From Fidelibacterota bacterium UBA2980 (GTDB taxonomy: Bacteria; Fidelibacterota; Marinisomatia; Marinisomatales; Marinisomataceae): a DNA stretch of 15,915 bases. The notes under the pieces are model-generated. The model searched no databases. It was not told the DNA's origin and was given only the letters and a program-made list of their open reading frames with translations. Both the position numbers and the translations under genes were made by a program. The first letter of the stretch is position 1, and each line of letters begins with the position of its first letter. The DNA is taken from the NCBI GenBank assembly GCA_002348725.1, contig DEAO01000039.1, forward strand, positions 1 through 15,915, in the 5' to 3' direction. Positions 1-7,623 of the stretch are shown here, piece by piece.

Positions 1-1608
1 GCTTATTTGGTTCAATTATTTAATGATAAAACTGATGGATTCAAGGAATTAGATGGCGGGGGAAATACAGGCTATTCTAAACTTGATCTTCTAACAAAGG
101 TCCGTTACATGATTAATGATAATCATGCAATGGAAATGAAGTGGTCTATGACTGATGAAATATCTGATGAAACATATCTTGGATTAACTGATGATGATTT
201 TGCTAAAAATCCATTAAGAAGATATCGTGCAACTCAGTTAGATGAGATGGACGCAGATCATTCACAGCTTGTATTGTCTTACGCAGCTAAATTATCTGAC
301 AATCTTTCTTTAAGTGCGTCATGGTATCGTAATGATTTTGCAAGAAACTGGTTTAAGTTAAACAAGGTTAATGGCGCAAAATTAAGCACTATTGCAGGAG
401 ATCCTACCAGCGATGGATGGGCAGATTTTTATGCATTAATGGATGCTACAGAAAGCGCTGACGATGCATATAGAGTTAAAGCAAACAATAGAGAATATTA
501 TTCTCAAGGATTGCAAGCAGTTCTTAATGCTTCTCTTGGAAATCATGATCTGCAGGCTGGACTTAGAGTTCATTATGATGAAATGGATAGATTCCAATGG
601 GAACACAGATATAAAATGTCTGGTGGTAACCTAGTAATGACAACTGAGGCAGTTAAAGGTTCTGATTCTAATAGAATCGACTCTGCTGATGCTACTGCAC
701 TATTTATTGAAGATAGAATGACTTCAGGAGATTGGACTGTAACAGGTGGTCTTAGATATGAATCAATTACAGTAAATAGAGATGATTGGGGTAAAACTGA
801 CCCTGATCGTTCTGAAACACCATCAACAAAAGATCAAACAATTGATGTTATTGTTCCTGGCGTTTCTGTTGAGTATGCGCTTTCACCAAAACAAACATTA
901 TCTTATGGTATCCATAAAGGATTTGCTCCTTATGGACCAGGAGGTGTTACAGTTGTTGATGGTGTAACTCAAGAAATAGAACCTGAAACAAGCATTAATC
1001 ATGAAATAGGGTGGAGATCATATGATGGGTTAGAAGGTATGGAGTTTACATACTTTATGAACAATTATGATAATCTTCTAGGAGCAGACACTCAAGCTGC
1101 TGGAACTGGAACGGACGCACTCTACAATGGTGGAGCTGTTGATATTTCAGGGTTCGAATTATATCTTAGACGTATGCTATGGGAAGGTGAAGGACTTCAA
1201 ATCCCTATAGAACTTGCATATACGCATACTAGCACTGAGTTTAAAGAATCATTTGACGGTGATTTTTGGGGCGATGTGTCATCTGGAGATGAGCTTCCAT
1301 ATGTTCCTAGCGATATACTGTATTTAAACGTTGGGATGAATATGGGCATAATGTCTAGTAATGTATCTTTAAAACATACTTCAGCAATGAGAACATCAGC
1401 TGGTTCTGGTAGTCTTGATGACGCAGAATCAACAGATGCATTAATGATTGTTGATGTTGCAACAAACTTTGAAGTACAAAATAATATGGTTCTATCACTT
1501 CATATCAAGAATTTACTTGATGAGAATGGAGTTGCTGCAAGAAGACCTTATGGTGTTCGACCATCAATGCCTAGAACTATATCACTTGGACTTTCATATA
1601 CTTTTTAA
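1..1608 (+). CDS. TonB-dependent outer-membrane receptor, FecA-like, C-terminal part (5' end outside window)
   Basis: The frame is open from base 1, so this is the 3' part of a longer gene; 535 residues are visible and the plug domain is missing. The visible part is all beta-barrel: alternating aromatic/polar strands, an ASWYRNDFARNWFKL stretch near bases 315-360, an 'IEDRM...W.VTGGLRYE' barrel segment near 705-760, and 'YGIHKGFAPYGPGG' followed by 'EIEPETSINHEIGW' near 900-1015. The end is the usual receptor signature: a 'KNLLDE' turn, an RPSMPR loop and a last strand SLGLSYTF with terminal Phe, the signal recognised by the BAM complex. Such receptors import iron chelates, cobalamin or glycans using TonB energy. 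The RNWFKL-type motif and the loop pattern recall ferric-dicitrate (FecA-like) receptors, but the substrate is an inference. A terminator follows, so this gene probably ends its own transcript. Confidence 0.9.
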   Translation, partial: AYLVQLFNDKTDGFKELDGGGNTGYSKLDLLTKVRYMINDNHAMEMKWSMTDEISDETYLGLTDDDFAKNPLRRYRATQLDEMDADHSQLVLSYAAKLSDNLSLSASWYRNDFARNWFKLNKVNGAKLSTIAGDPTSDGWADFYALMDATESADDAYRVKANNREYYSQGLQAVLNASLGNHDLQAGLRVHYDEMDRFQWEHRYKMSGGNLVMTTEAVKGSDSNRIDSADATALFIEDRMTSGDWTVTGGLRYESITVNRDDWGKTDPDRSETPSTKDQTIDVIVPGVSVEYALSPKQTLSYGIHKGFAPYGPGGVTVVDGVTQEIEPETSINHEIGWRSYDGLEGMEFTYFMNNYDNLLGADTQAAGTGTDALYNGGAVDISGFELYLRRMLWEGEGLQIPIELAYTHTSTEFKESFDGDFWGDVSSGDELPYVPSDILYLNVGMNMGIMSSNVSLKHTSAMRTSAGSGSLDDAESTDALMIVDVATNFEVQNNMVLSLHIKNLLDENGVAARRPYGVRPSMPRTISLGLSYTF

Positions 1609-1651
1609 GGGGATAATATAAACTTGTCATAACTTCTATCTAGAAACCTCG

Positions 1652-1673
1652 TAATTAGTATCATACTAGATTA
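1652..1673 (+). other. Small imperfect hairpin upstream of the terminator
   Basis: An inverted repeat with arms 1652-1660 and 1664-1673, a TCA loop and one bulged G (1669), lies 14 bases before the terminator stem. A separate 7-base inverted repeat links 1632-1638 (acttcta) with 1685-1691 (tagaagt), the second copy overlapping the foot of the terminator. It may stabilise the receptor mRNA 3' end or compete with the terminator. AT-rich DNA produces such repeats by chance, so confidence is low. Confidence 0.35.
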
Positions 1674-1687
1674 CCTTAAAAAGTTAG

Positions 1688-1722
1688 AAGTAGCGCCCGA
1701 TTTAATCGGGCGTTACTTTTTT
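1688..1722 (+). terminator. Rho-independent terminator after the TonB-dependent receptor gene
   Basis: The arms 1688-1702 and 1704-1718 pair almost perfectly around a CGCCCGAT/ATCGGGCG core, with one G-U wobble (1693-1713). The innermost A-T pairs probably stay open, giving a small TTTAA loop. A run of six T (1717-1722) follows. The GC-rich core stands out from the AT-rich surroundings. It separates the receptor from the next transcription unit and is the only convincing terminator in the window. Confidence 0.92.
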
Positions 1723-1749
1723 ATAGAGAAAAAATGATAGCGAACTTAT

Positions 1750-1777
1750 TTGTTAATTGAAAAAAAATAATTATACT
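1750..1777 (+). promoter_or_regulatory. Possible sigma-70-type promoter for the downstream gene cluster
   Basis: TTGTTA (1750-1755, 4 of 6 to TTGACA) and TATACT (1772-1777, 5 of 6 to TATAAT) are separated by 16 bases. It lies between the terminator and the DUF5916 gene, where a promoter is needed. Transcription from it would start near 1784, past the ATG at 1779, leaving the ATG at 1791 as the usable start on a nearly leaderless message. AT-rich sequence yields such matches easily. Confidence 0.3.
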
Positions 1778-1778
1778 T

Positions 1779-3998
1779 ATGTCTTCTATGAGATATAAAA
1801 TTTTACTTTGCATAGCATTTGTCAGTTCGCTTTATTCACAGACTTTTTTAGATCTCACTCCACGTCCTTCGTATGATATTCAAAAAATCGATACTCCTAT
1901 TATAATAGATGGACAGTTAAATGAATCTGTATGGGAATTTGCACAGATTGCAACAGGGTTTACTGATACAGGTATTTTTCAAGGGGAAAAATCTGCATTT
2001 AAAACAGAAGTCAAAGCATTGTATGATAATCAGAATTTGTATGTAGGGTTTATTGCTTATACTCCTCCTGAGAAAATAAGAACATCAATCTCAAAACGAG
2101 ACAACATTAACGATGATGATGATTATGTGGGTATTCAGCTTGATTTATTTGATGATGAAGCTCTTATTTATGGAATTGCAGCTAGCCCATCTGCAACACA
2201 AATTGATGGCCGTTCTGGTTTTGGATTTGATAAATCTTTGGATTTAATTTTTGATGTCCAAACAACTATTACAGATTATGGATATATCGTAGAATTTGCG
2301 ATTCCATTTTCGAGCTTAAGATATTCTGTAGCAAAAACACAAAATTGGAGAATAAATTTTTATCGCCGATATACCACTGATGATGAAATTGGACATGAAG
2401 TATTTTGGGCATCAACGATGCGAGGCATAGAATGTCAAAGCTGTCAGATGGCTTATTTAAACAATATTGAGCCACCAAAACAAGAAAGAGGAGACATTGA
2501 GTATATTCCTTCGTTGGTTGGCGGATATTCTCAAGATTTTAGCAATGATTCAACTAGTGATAACTTCGAACCTTCTTTATTTGTTAAGTATCCTCTTTCA
2601 TCTGTTGATTTGCTAGAAATTGCTTTAAACCCTGATTTTAGTCAGATTGAATCAGATGATATTCAAAATGATATCAATACCGTAAATGCATTGTATTTTA
2701 GAGAAAGAAGACCTTTTTTTAGTGAAGGGGCAGAGCTTTTTAAATTTAATTCAGATCGTGGTTATATTAATCTGTTTTATTCTAGAACTATCAATGATCC
2801 ATCTGTAGCATTGAAATATACAGGAAAAATTGGGAAAACAGCTTTTGGAGTAATCAGCGCTATAGATGAATCATCGCTATTACTCCTTCCTTTTGAAGAA
2901 TCAAGCACTATTGTTCCAATGGGCGAGAGTACATCTAATATCATTCGTATGAAGCGCATGTTAAAAAATGCAGGTGAACTTGGTGCTATTATCACTAATC
3001 GTACATTTGATAAAGGTGGAGATATGACAACTGCAGGGATTGATTTTCATTATCATCCTGGAAATAATTTGCATTTAACACTACATGCTACAAGTTCAGT
3101 TCATAATGAATCTGATAATTTAGAGTACAATCCCGTAGATGAAGAAGATCAAACATTTGATAAATATACCAAAGCGTTTGATGGGGAAGAAGTAACTGGG
3201 AATGCAATGGGTTTTAGTTTGTCAAAATTTGACAGACATGATAATGCTGGGCTTACAGTAAGGCTACGTTCTCCTGGATTTCGAACTAGCAATGGTTTTG
3301 AGAGGAATAATTCAACAAAATGGATAAAGCTTTCGAGGGGAAAGAACATTTATTATGACAATCATCCAAAATTATTAAAATCTGACCATTTTATTCAATT
3401 AATACACAAAGAAAATTATAGCGGGCTTACAAAAAAGCAAGAAATTACTATCAAGAATGAATTGAGTTTTAAAAATGGATTTAATTTGAGTTTTGAAGGT
3501 GAAATCCAAGATGAAAATTTTAAAGGATTACAGTTTGATAACCATTCAGATTTCACAATATCTTTTACTGGAAAACTTAACCCAAAAACTAAAATTCATT
3601 CAGGAATTAATTTCAATGATGAAATTATCAGATATTTATCTGTACCTGAAGTTACTTGGGAAAATAATATTTGGTTTTATACAGAAATTAAACTGTCTAA
3701 CCAATCTAATTTTTCTGTCGGTATTAATTATGAAGAAGCCCAAGAGTATTATGATGGTTTTCTAATCAATGCACGTTATACACATTCATTTACATCTAAG
3801 CTTTCTTTAAGAGCTAAAGTGCAGTATAGCGATTTTTCAAACACGTGGTTTATTGAACCATTGTTAACCTATCAACCAAATGCATTTTCTGCATTATATT
3901 TTGGAATTAATGATCTGCTTAACACTGAAGATGATATGTTTTCAAATTTAACAGAGTCAGAACGTCAATTATTTGTTAAGTTTCAATACTTGTTTTAG
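1779..3998 (+). CDS. CBM9-like / DUF5916 outer-membrane protein
   Basis: This 739-residue protein has a signal peptide (MRYKILLCIAFVSSLYSQ from residue 4). Residues about 36-215 form a CBM9-like beta-sandwich ('IIIDGQLNESVW', 'ALYDNQNLYVGFIAY', 'DDDDYVGIQLDLFDD', 'GYIVEFAIPFSSLRY'). A DUF5916 region follows, with the typical NPDFSQIESD (284-293) and RERRPFFSEGAELF (308-321), then a long run of amphipathic strands ending in LFVKFQYLF, whose terminal Phe suits an outer-membrane barrel. Family members are common in Bacteroidetes and related phyla; a glycan or peptide role is assumed from the CBM9 fold, not proven. Starts at 1779 or 1791 are both possible: neither has a Shine-Dalgarno sequence, and the second suits the predicted promoter better. 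The next gene starts 3 bases after its stop. Confidence 0.85.
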   Translation: MSSMRYKILLCIAFVSSLYSQTFLDLTPRPSYDIQKIDTPIIIDGQLNESVWEFAQIATGFTDTGIFQGEKSAFKTEVKALYDNQNLYVGFIAYTPPEKIRTSISKRDNINDDDDYVGIQLDLFDDEALIYGIAASPSATQIDGRSGFGFDKSLDLIFDVQTTITDYGYIVEFAIPFSSLRYSVAKTQNWRINFYRRYTTDDEIGHEVFWASTMRGIECQSCQMAYLNNIEPPKQERGDIEYIPSLVGGYSQDFSNDSTSDNFEPSLFVKYPLSSVDLLEIALNPDFSQIESDDIQNDINTVNALYFRERRPFFSEGAELFKFNSDRGYINLFYSRTINDPSVALKYTGKIGKTAFGVISAIDESSLLLLPFEESSTIVPMGESTSNIIRMKRMLKNAGELGAIITNRTFDKGGDMTTAGIDFHYHPGNNLHLTLHATSSVHNESDNLEYNPVDEEDQTFDKYTKAFDGEEVTGNAMGFSLSKFDRHDNAGLTVRLRSPGFRTSNGFERNNSTKWIKLSRGKNIYYDNHPKLLKSDHFIQLIHKENYSGLTKKQEITIKNELSFKNGFNLSFEGEIQDENFKGLQFDNHSDFTISFTGKLNPKTKIHSGINFNDEIIRYLSVPEVTWENNIWFYTEIKLSNQSNFSVGINYEEAQEYYDGFLINARYTHSFTSKLSLRAKVQYSDFSNTWFIEPLLTYQPNAFSALYFGINDLLNTEDDMFSNLTESERQLFVKFQYLF

Positions 3999-4001
3999 AT
4001 A

Positions 4002-4454
4002 ATGAAAAGAATATTATTAATATTATTTGTATTAACATTTTATAGCTGTGCTACTGCTATAGGCAATAGCGTTCCAACAGAAACGAATGCTAAAGATACT
4101 GTAACAAATGGTAATAGTGTCTATGCTTCAAATGCAAACACTATGGTTGCTTTTAATAAGATTTTACCTAAGAAACGTGCTGCATTTGAAATGTTAAATA
4201 AAACAATTATTATGCCATCAATTGAGCGTGTTAATCCGTCGGTTTACAACAGTTTAACATTTTTATCACCTGATGATCAAAACGAAGATGGAACCTATAC
4301 ATTTCTTTATATTGCTGACCCTTATTTAGAAAGTCAAAGTTATGACATCCTGTCTATGCTTATTGAAGTTCATGGTAGAGCGAGAGCAGAAGAATATTTT
4401 AAGTTATGGCTTGATTGTTTCTCCGAAGAACAAGATACATTATTGTTTAGATGA
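4002..4454 (+). CDS. Putative lipoprotein of unknown function
   Basis: This is a 150-residue protein that I do not recognise. The N-terminus is a lipoprotein signal: two basic residues, a hydrophobic core (ILLILFVLTF) and a lipobox FYSC with the acylated Cys at residue 16. A Ser/Thr/Asn-rich linker (about 17-48) follows, then a compact acidic C-terminal domain with 'DQNEDGTYTFLYIADPYLES' and an amphipathic helix around 'SMLIEVHGRARAEEYFKLWLDCF'. No catalytic motif is visible. It starts 3 bases after the DUF5916 stop and its own stop overlaps an ATG by 4 bases (ATGA, 4451-4454), so it is probably translated together with its neighbours. The location is most likely the periplasmic face of a membrane. 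The coding call is firm from the signal peptide and packing; the function is open. Confidence 0.75.
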   Translation: MKRILLILFVLTFYSCATAIGNSVPTETNAKDTVTNGNSVYASNANTMVAFNKILPKKRAAFEMLNKTIIMPSIERVNPSVYNSLTFLSPDDQNEDGTYTFLYIADPYLESQSYDILSMLIEVHGRARAEEYFKLWLDCFSEEQDTLLFR

Positions 4455-4498
4455 TAAATTCATATCTTTTTCACTGGTTCTGTGTTAAATTTTTTAAA

Positions 4499-5167
4499 AT
4501 GCAAATCCGAAAGAATTTTTTTATCACACTATTTAGCTGTTCATTTCTTTTTGCGCAAACCTTACTAGTCGATGATGCCACTCTTTCTTCAAGCGGTGGA
4601 TATACAGGAGGAACAACACTTGGCATCACTGAAACAGATGTTACCATTTACTCTAATGCAATGGTGCATAATTTGTATGTATGGGGTATTCCGTGGTATT
4701 CTGAAACAAGAACTTTTCCAGCGCGCGTGAACTTGCCTCTCGATAACAGGTCATATGTAATTAGCTTATACAAAAAATCACATTATCAAGCTATTGCACA
4801 AGAATTACAAACCTTTGATTTTGATAATCGACCATTAGAAGAATTTGAATTTTTGCAAGACCAATTAGAACGCATGAGAATTGGCTCAAAAATAGTTAGG
4901 CCAATTCCTGGAAGTTCAGAATCTGTATATCTTGTTTACTGTGAAGAAGAGGATATATCATGCGAAGAAGGACTTCATTGGCGTGATGGTTTTTTAGCAA
5001 AATTTTATGATCAGAAACAAGAAATTTATATGAATTCTGAATTAAATAAACCCAACAAATATCTAAGTGAAGAAGAGAAAGCATTAATTAAGAAACATCG
5101 TGGTGGTGTCAGTATGTTAGTAGGCTTCTTTTCTATGGGTATTTGGCTGCTTGACAGATCACTATAG
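4499..5167 (+). CDS. Exported protein of unknown function with a C-terminal hydrophobic segment
   Basis: I do not recognise this protein (222 residues from the chosen start). The ATG at 4499 gives a clean signal peptide, MQIRKNFFITLFSCSFLFAQ, with probable cleavage after the A or Q. An in-frame ATG at 4451 overlaps the previous stop and would add 16 residues (MINSYLFHWFCVKFFK) in front of that signal; it is possible through translational coupling but spoils the signal. The mature part begins with a Gly/Ser/Thr-rich stretch ('SSSGGYTGGTTLG'), continues with an aromatic beta-type region ('VWGIPWYSETRTFPARVNLP') and an acidic middle containing two Cys ('YCEEEDISCEEG'). It ends in a hydrophobic segment ('GGVSMLVGFFSMGIWLLD', about 203-220). 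Its stop overlaps the thrS GTG start by one base (TAGTG), a sign of coupling to thrS. Confidence 0.7.
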   Translation: MQIRKNFFITLFSCSFLFAQTLLVDDATLSSSGGYTGGTTLGITETDVTIYSNAMVHNLYVWGIPWYSETRTFPARVNLPLDNRSYVISLYKKSHYQAIAQELQTFDFDNRPLEEFEFLQDQLERMRIGSKIVRPIPGSSESVYLVYCEEEDISCEEGLHWRDGFLAKFYDQKQEIYMNSELNKPNKYLSEEEKALIKKHRGGVSMLVGFFSMGIWLLDRSL

Positions 5168-7107
5168 TGAAGAATATTTCTATAAATATTATTGGGTTTT
5201 CTACTGAGTCTTATCCTTCTGGAACTACACCATTAGAAGTTCTGAAATCTTTAAAAGGAGGACCAAAAAATACTATCATCTGTAAAGTTGATGATGTCTT
5301 AACTGATTTAAATGAACCAATAAATCAAGATATTAAGCTGCAATTTTTAGATGGAAAAAGTAAAGATGGTCATAGCGTATTATTGCATAGCACAGCACAT
5401 TTGATGGCACAAGCGGTCAAACGTTTATTTCCAAAAACAAAAGTAACTATTGGCCCATATTTAGATAATAGATTTTATTATGATTTTGATGTTGAAACTC
5501 CTTTTTCAGAGGAAGATTTAGCTAAAATTGAAAAAGAAATGCATAAAATTTCAAAAGAGGATCTTCAGATTACTCATGAAGTCACATCAAGAAAAGAAGC
5601 GCTTGGTTTATTTAAAAAAATGAAAGAACCGTATAAGGTTGAGATTATTGATGATTTAGATAAAGACGAAGCGTTGAAGACATATTCTCAAGGAGAATTT
5701 ACTGATCTTTGCAGAGGGCCTCATGTTCCTTCAACGGGAGTTATTAAGCATTTTAAACTCTTATCTTCGTCAGCTGCATATTGGAGAGGAGATGATAATA
5801 ATCAAACCTTGCAGCGTGTATATGGAACTTCTTTTCCAGATGAAAAAGACTTAAAGAAATATCTAACGATGTTAGAAGAACAAAAAAAGCGCGATCATCG
5901 TAAAATAGGAAAAGAACTTGATTTATATTTTCACGATGAAGAAGTAGGTCCTGGTTTACCATTATGGACTCCAAATGGCGCAGTAATTATTGATGAGCTG
6001 GAAGCATTAGCAAAAGAAAAAGAAGATTTAAGCGGGTATAAAAGAGTACGCACTCCGCATTTAACAAAAGGAACTCTTTATGAGAAATCTGGACATTTAG
6101 AACATTATATTTCAAGCATGTATCCTGCAATGGATGTTGATGGTTTAGATTATTATATGAAACCAATGAATTGTCCTCATCATCATAAAATTTATGCTAA
6201 CACACCAAAGAGTTATCGCGATTTACCATATCGTTTATCGGAATATGGAACATGTTATCGTTATGAAAAGTCTGGAGAATTATTTGGTCTAATGCGTGTT
6301 AGAAGCATGCAAATGAATGATGCACATATTTACTGTACTGAAGACCAATTTAAGGAAGAGTTTATCGGTGTATGTAATCTTTATATGGATTATTTCAAGA
6401 TATTTGGTATTGAGAAATATGAAATGCGATTAAGTCTTCATGATCCAAAAGGATTGGGAAAAAAATATATCAACAATCCAAAGCTATGGGAAAAAACAGA
6501 AGAAGACGTTAGAAATGCGCTCAAAGATGCTGGATTAAAGTTTGTTGAATCCGTTGGAGATGCTGCGTTTTATGGTCCAAAAATTGATGTACAAGTATGG
6601 AGTGCAATTGGCAAAGAATTCAGTCTTGCAACCAATCAGGTAGATTTTGCAGTTCCTGAGCGTTTTAACTTGACATATACTGATGTTGATGGAAGCGCTA
6701 AAACACCATTATGCATTCATAGAGCTCCTCTTGGAACGCACGAACGTTTTATTGGGTTTCTAATCGAACATTTTGGTGGAAATTTTCCACTATGGTTAGC
6801 TCCTAAACAAGTTGTTATTTTGCCGGTTTCTGATAAACATAATGATTATGCTGATAGTTTATATCAGGAATTAAGAAAACAAGGCATAAGAGTTGAAGTC
6901 GATAATCGTTCAGAGAAGATTGGTGCTAAAATAAGAGATGCAGAACTCCAAAAGATTAATATTATGCTTATTGTTGGAGAGAAAGAAGTAGATGATAAAT
7001 TAGTAACAGTAAGAAGAAGATTCATTAAGGAACAACAAACAATTTCACTGAAAGAGTTTTCTAGTGAAATAAAGAAAGAAATTAAGGAAAGGAGAGTTAC
7101 GAATTAA
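5167..7107 (+). CDS. thrS: Threonine--tRNA ligase
   Basis: ThrRS charges tRNA-Thr with threonine in the cytoplasm. All domains are present in 646 residues, close to the usual length (about 640). The TGS domain (1-62, 'SYPSGTTPLEV') comes first. The editing domain carries HSTAH (H74, H78) and FTDLCRGPH (C182, H186), the metal-site pattern that clears Ser-tRNA-Thr. The class II core has MNCPHHH (C336), motif 2 'YRYEKSG' (R366), 'MNDAH' (H387) and 'CIHRAPLGTHERF' (H518); C336, H387 and H518 are the expected zinc ligands. The anticodon-binding domain runs from about 545 ('WLAPKQVVILPV') to the end. Motif 3 reads PLGTHERF where many ThrRS have ILGSLERF. Translation starts at GTG 5167, one base inside the upstream stop, and the 3' end overlaps infC by 5 bases. 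Confidence 0.97.
   Translation: MKNISINIIGFSTESYPSGTTPLEVLKSLKGGPKNTIICKVDDVLTDLNEPINQDIKLQFLDGKSKDGHSVLLHSTAHLMAQAVKRLFPKTKVTIGPYLDNRFYYDFDVETPFSEEDLAKIEKEMHKISKEDLQITHEVTSRKEALGLFKKMKEPYKVEIIDDLDKDEALKTYSQGEFTDLCRGPHVPSTGVIKHFKLLSSSAAYWRGDDNNQTLQRVYGTSFPDEKDLKKYLTMLEEQKKRDHRKIGKELDLYFHDEEVGPGLPLWTPNGAVIIDELEALAKEKEDLSGYKRVRTPHLTKGTLYEKSGHLEHYISSMYPAMDVDGLDYYMKPMNCPHHHKIYANTPKSYRDLPYRLSEYGTCYRYEKSGELFGLMRVRSMQMNDAHIYCTEDQFKEEFIGVCNLYMDYFKIFGIEKYEMRLSLHDPKGLGKKYINNPKLWEKTEEDVRNALKDAGLKFVESVGDAAFYGPKIDVQVWSAIGKEFSLATNQVDFAVPERFNLTYTDVDGSAKTPLCIHRAPLGTHERFIGFLIEHFGGNFPLWLAPKQVVILPVSDKHNDYADSLYQELRKQGIRVEVDNRSEKIGAKIRDAELQKINIMLIVGEKEVDDKLVTVRRRFIKEQQTISLKEFSSEIKKEIKERRVTN
7042..7070 (+). promoter_or_regulatory. 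Stem-loop in the 3' end of thrS, just upstream of the infC ribosome binding site
   Basis: A perfect 8-base inverted repeat (atttcact 7042-7049, agtgaaat 7063-7070) encloses a second helix (7050-7053 with 7058-7061), giving about 12 pairs, one bulged T (7062) and a GAGT tetraloop. It ends 20 bases before the infC GGAG. No T run follows, so it is not a terminator. It could be a processing site or a binding site for IF3/L20-type control, or a by-product of the thrS codons. Confidence 0.35.
7088..7094 (+). promoter_or_regulatory. Shine-Dalgarno sequence of infC
   Basis: AAAGGAG lies 8 bases before the ATT at 7103, inside the last codons of thrS. It is one of the strongest ribosome binding sites in the window. 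No ATG, GTG or TTG follows at a usable distance, so it fixes the ATT as the start of infC. Confidence 0.8.
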
Positions 7108-7612
7108 AAAACAAAGAGTAAGAGTAAACGGAAAAATCTATGCAGATGAAATTCGTTTAATCGATCAAAATAAAAATCAAGTGGGGGTCGTCAAAGTACC
7201 TGAAGCATTAAGATTAGCAGAAGAAGCAGGGCTCGATTTAGTTGAAATCTCACCAAAAGCAAAACCGCCTGTATGTAAGATAATGGACTACGGGAAGTAT
7301 AAATACGAAGAAAAAAAGAAGGCCCAACAAGCCAGAAAAAAACATCAAGTAATTAAAGTAAAAGAGCTAAGAATGAGACCAAACATTGGAGAACACGATC
7401 TTGAAAATAAGCTTAAAATGGGTAGAAAGTTCTTAAGTTCAGGTTATAAGCTCAAATTGAGCATTGTATATCGTGGACGAGAAATGTCCAGACAAGATTT
7501 AGGTGATTCACTTTTAGAGAAAATTGTATTAACTTTAAGTGAAGTTGCAGAAAAGGAAAAAGATAATCCTTTGGCGGGACGAAAAAAATCTATAATATTA
7601 GCCCCTAAATAA
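7103..7612 (+). CDS. infC: Translation initiation factor IF-3, starting at ATT
   Basis: IF3 binds the 30S subunit, checks the start codon and initiator tRNA, and prevents early subunit joining. From ATT 7103 the product is 169 residues: the N-domain begins 'KKQRVRVNGKIYADEIRLID', with 'EAGLDLVEISPKAKPPVCKIMDYGKYKYE' next, and the C-domain carries 'VKELRMRPNIGEHDLENKL', 'YRGREMSRQDLG' and ends 'IILAPK'. The first ATG/GTG-type codon in frame, GTG 7181, would delete the first 26 residues, including the conserved 'RVNGKI..EIRLI' strand, and has no Shine-Dalgarno sequence. AAAGGAG sits 8 bases before the ATT. E. coli infC also uses AUU, through which IF3 represses its own synthesis; the same control is likely here. 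It overlaps the thrS stop by 5 bases and is followed by rpmI after 11 bases. Confidence 0.95.
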   Translation: MKKQRVRVNGKIYADEIRLIDQNKNQVGVVKVPEALRLAEEAGLDLVEISPKAKPPVCKIMDYGKYKYEEKKKAQQARKKHQVIKVKELRMRPNIGEHDLENKLKMGRKFLSSGYKLKLSIVYRGREMSRQDLGDSLLEKIVLTLSEVAEKEKDNPLAGRKKSIILAPK

Positions 7613-7623
7613 GGATATTTATA

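Noticed and set aside
4451..4498. Start of the exported protein at ATG 4451
   Set aside because: It places 16 hydrophobic/aromatic residues in front of a complete signal peptide. The ATGA overlap keeps it possible, but 4499 is better supported.
5100..5200. T-box or amino-acid attenuator before thrS, and likewise before pheS (8150-8190)
   Set aside because: Both starts abut or overlap upstream genes; no leader, specifier hairpin or terminator is present.
7181..7612. IF3 starting at GTG 7181 (143 residues)
   Set aside because: It removes the conserved N-terminal strand and has no Shine-Dalgarno sequence; ATT 7103 behind AAAGGAG fits the family.
7593..7620. Weak hairpin covering the rpmI ribosome binding site
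   Set aside because: It has 5 outer A-T pairs and 3 inner pairs with mismatches between; too weak to call a regulatory element.
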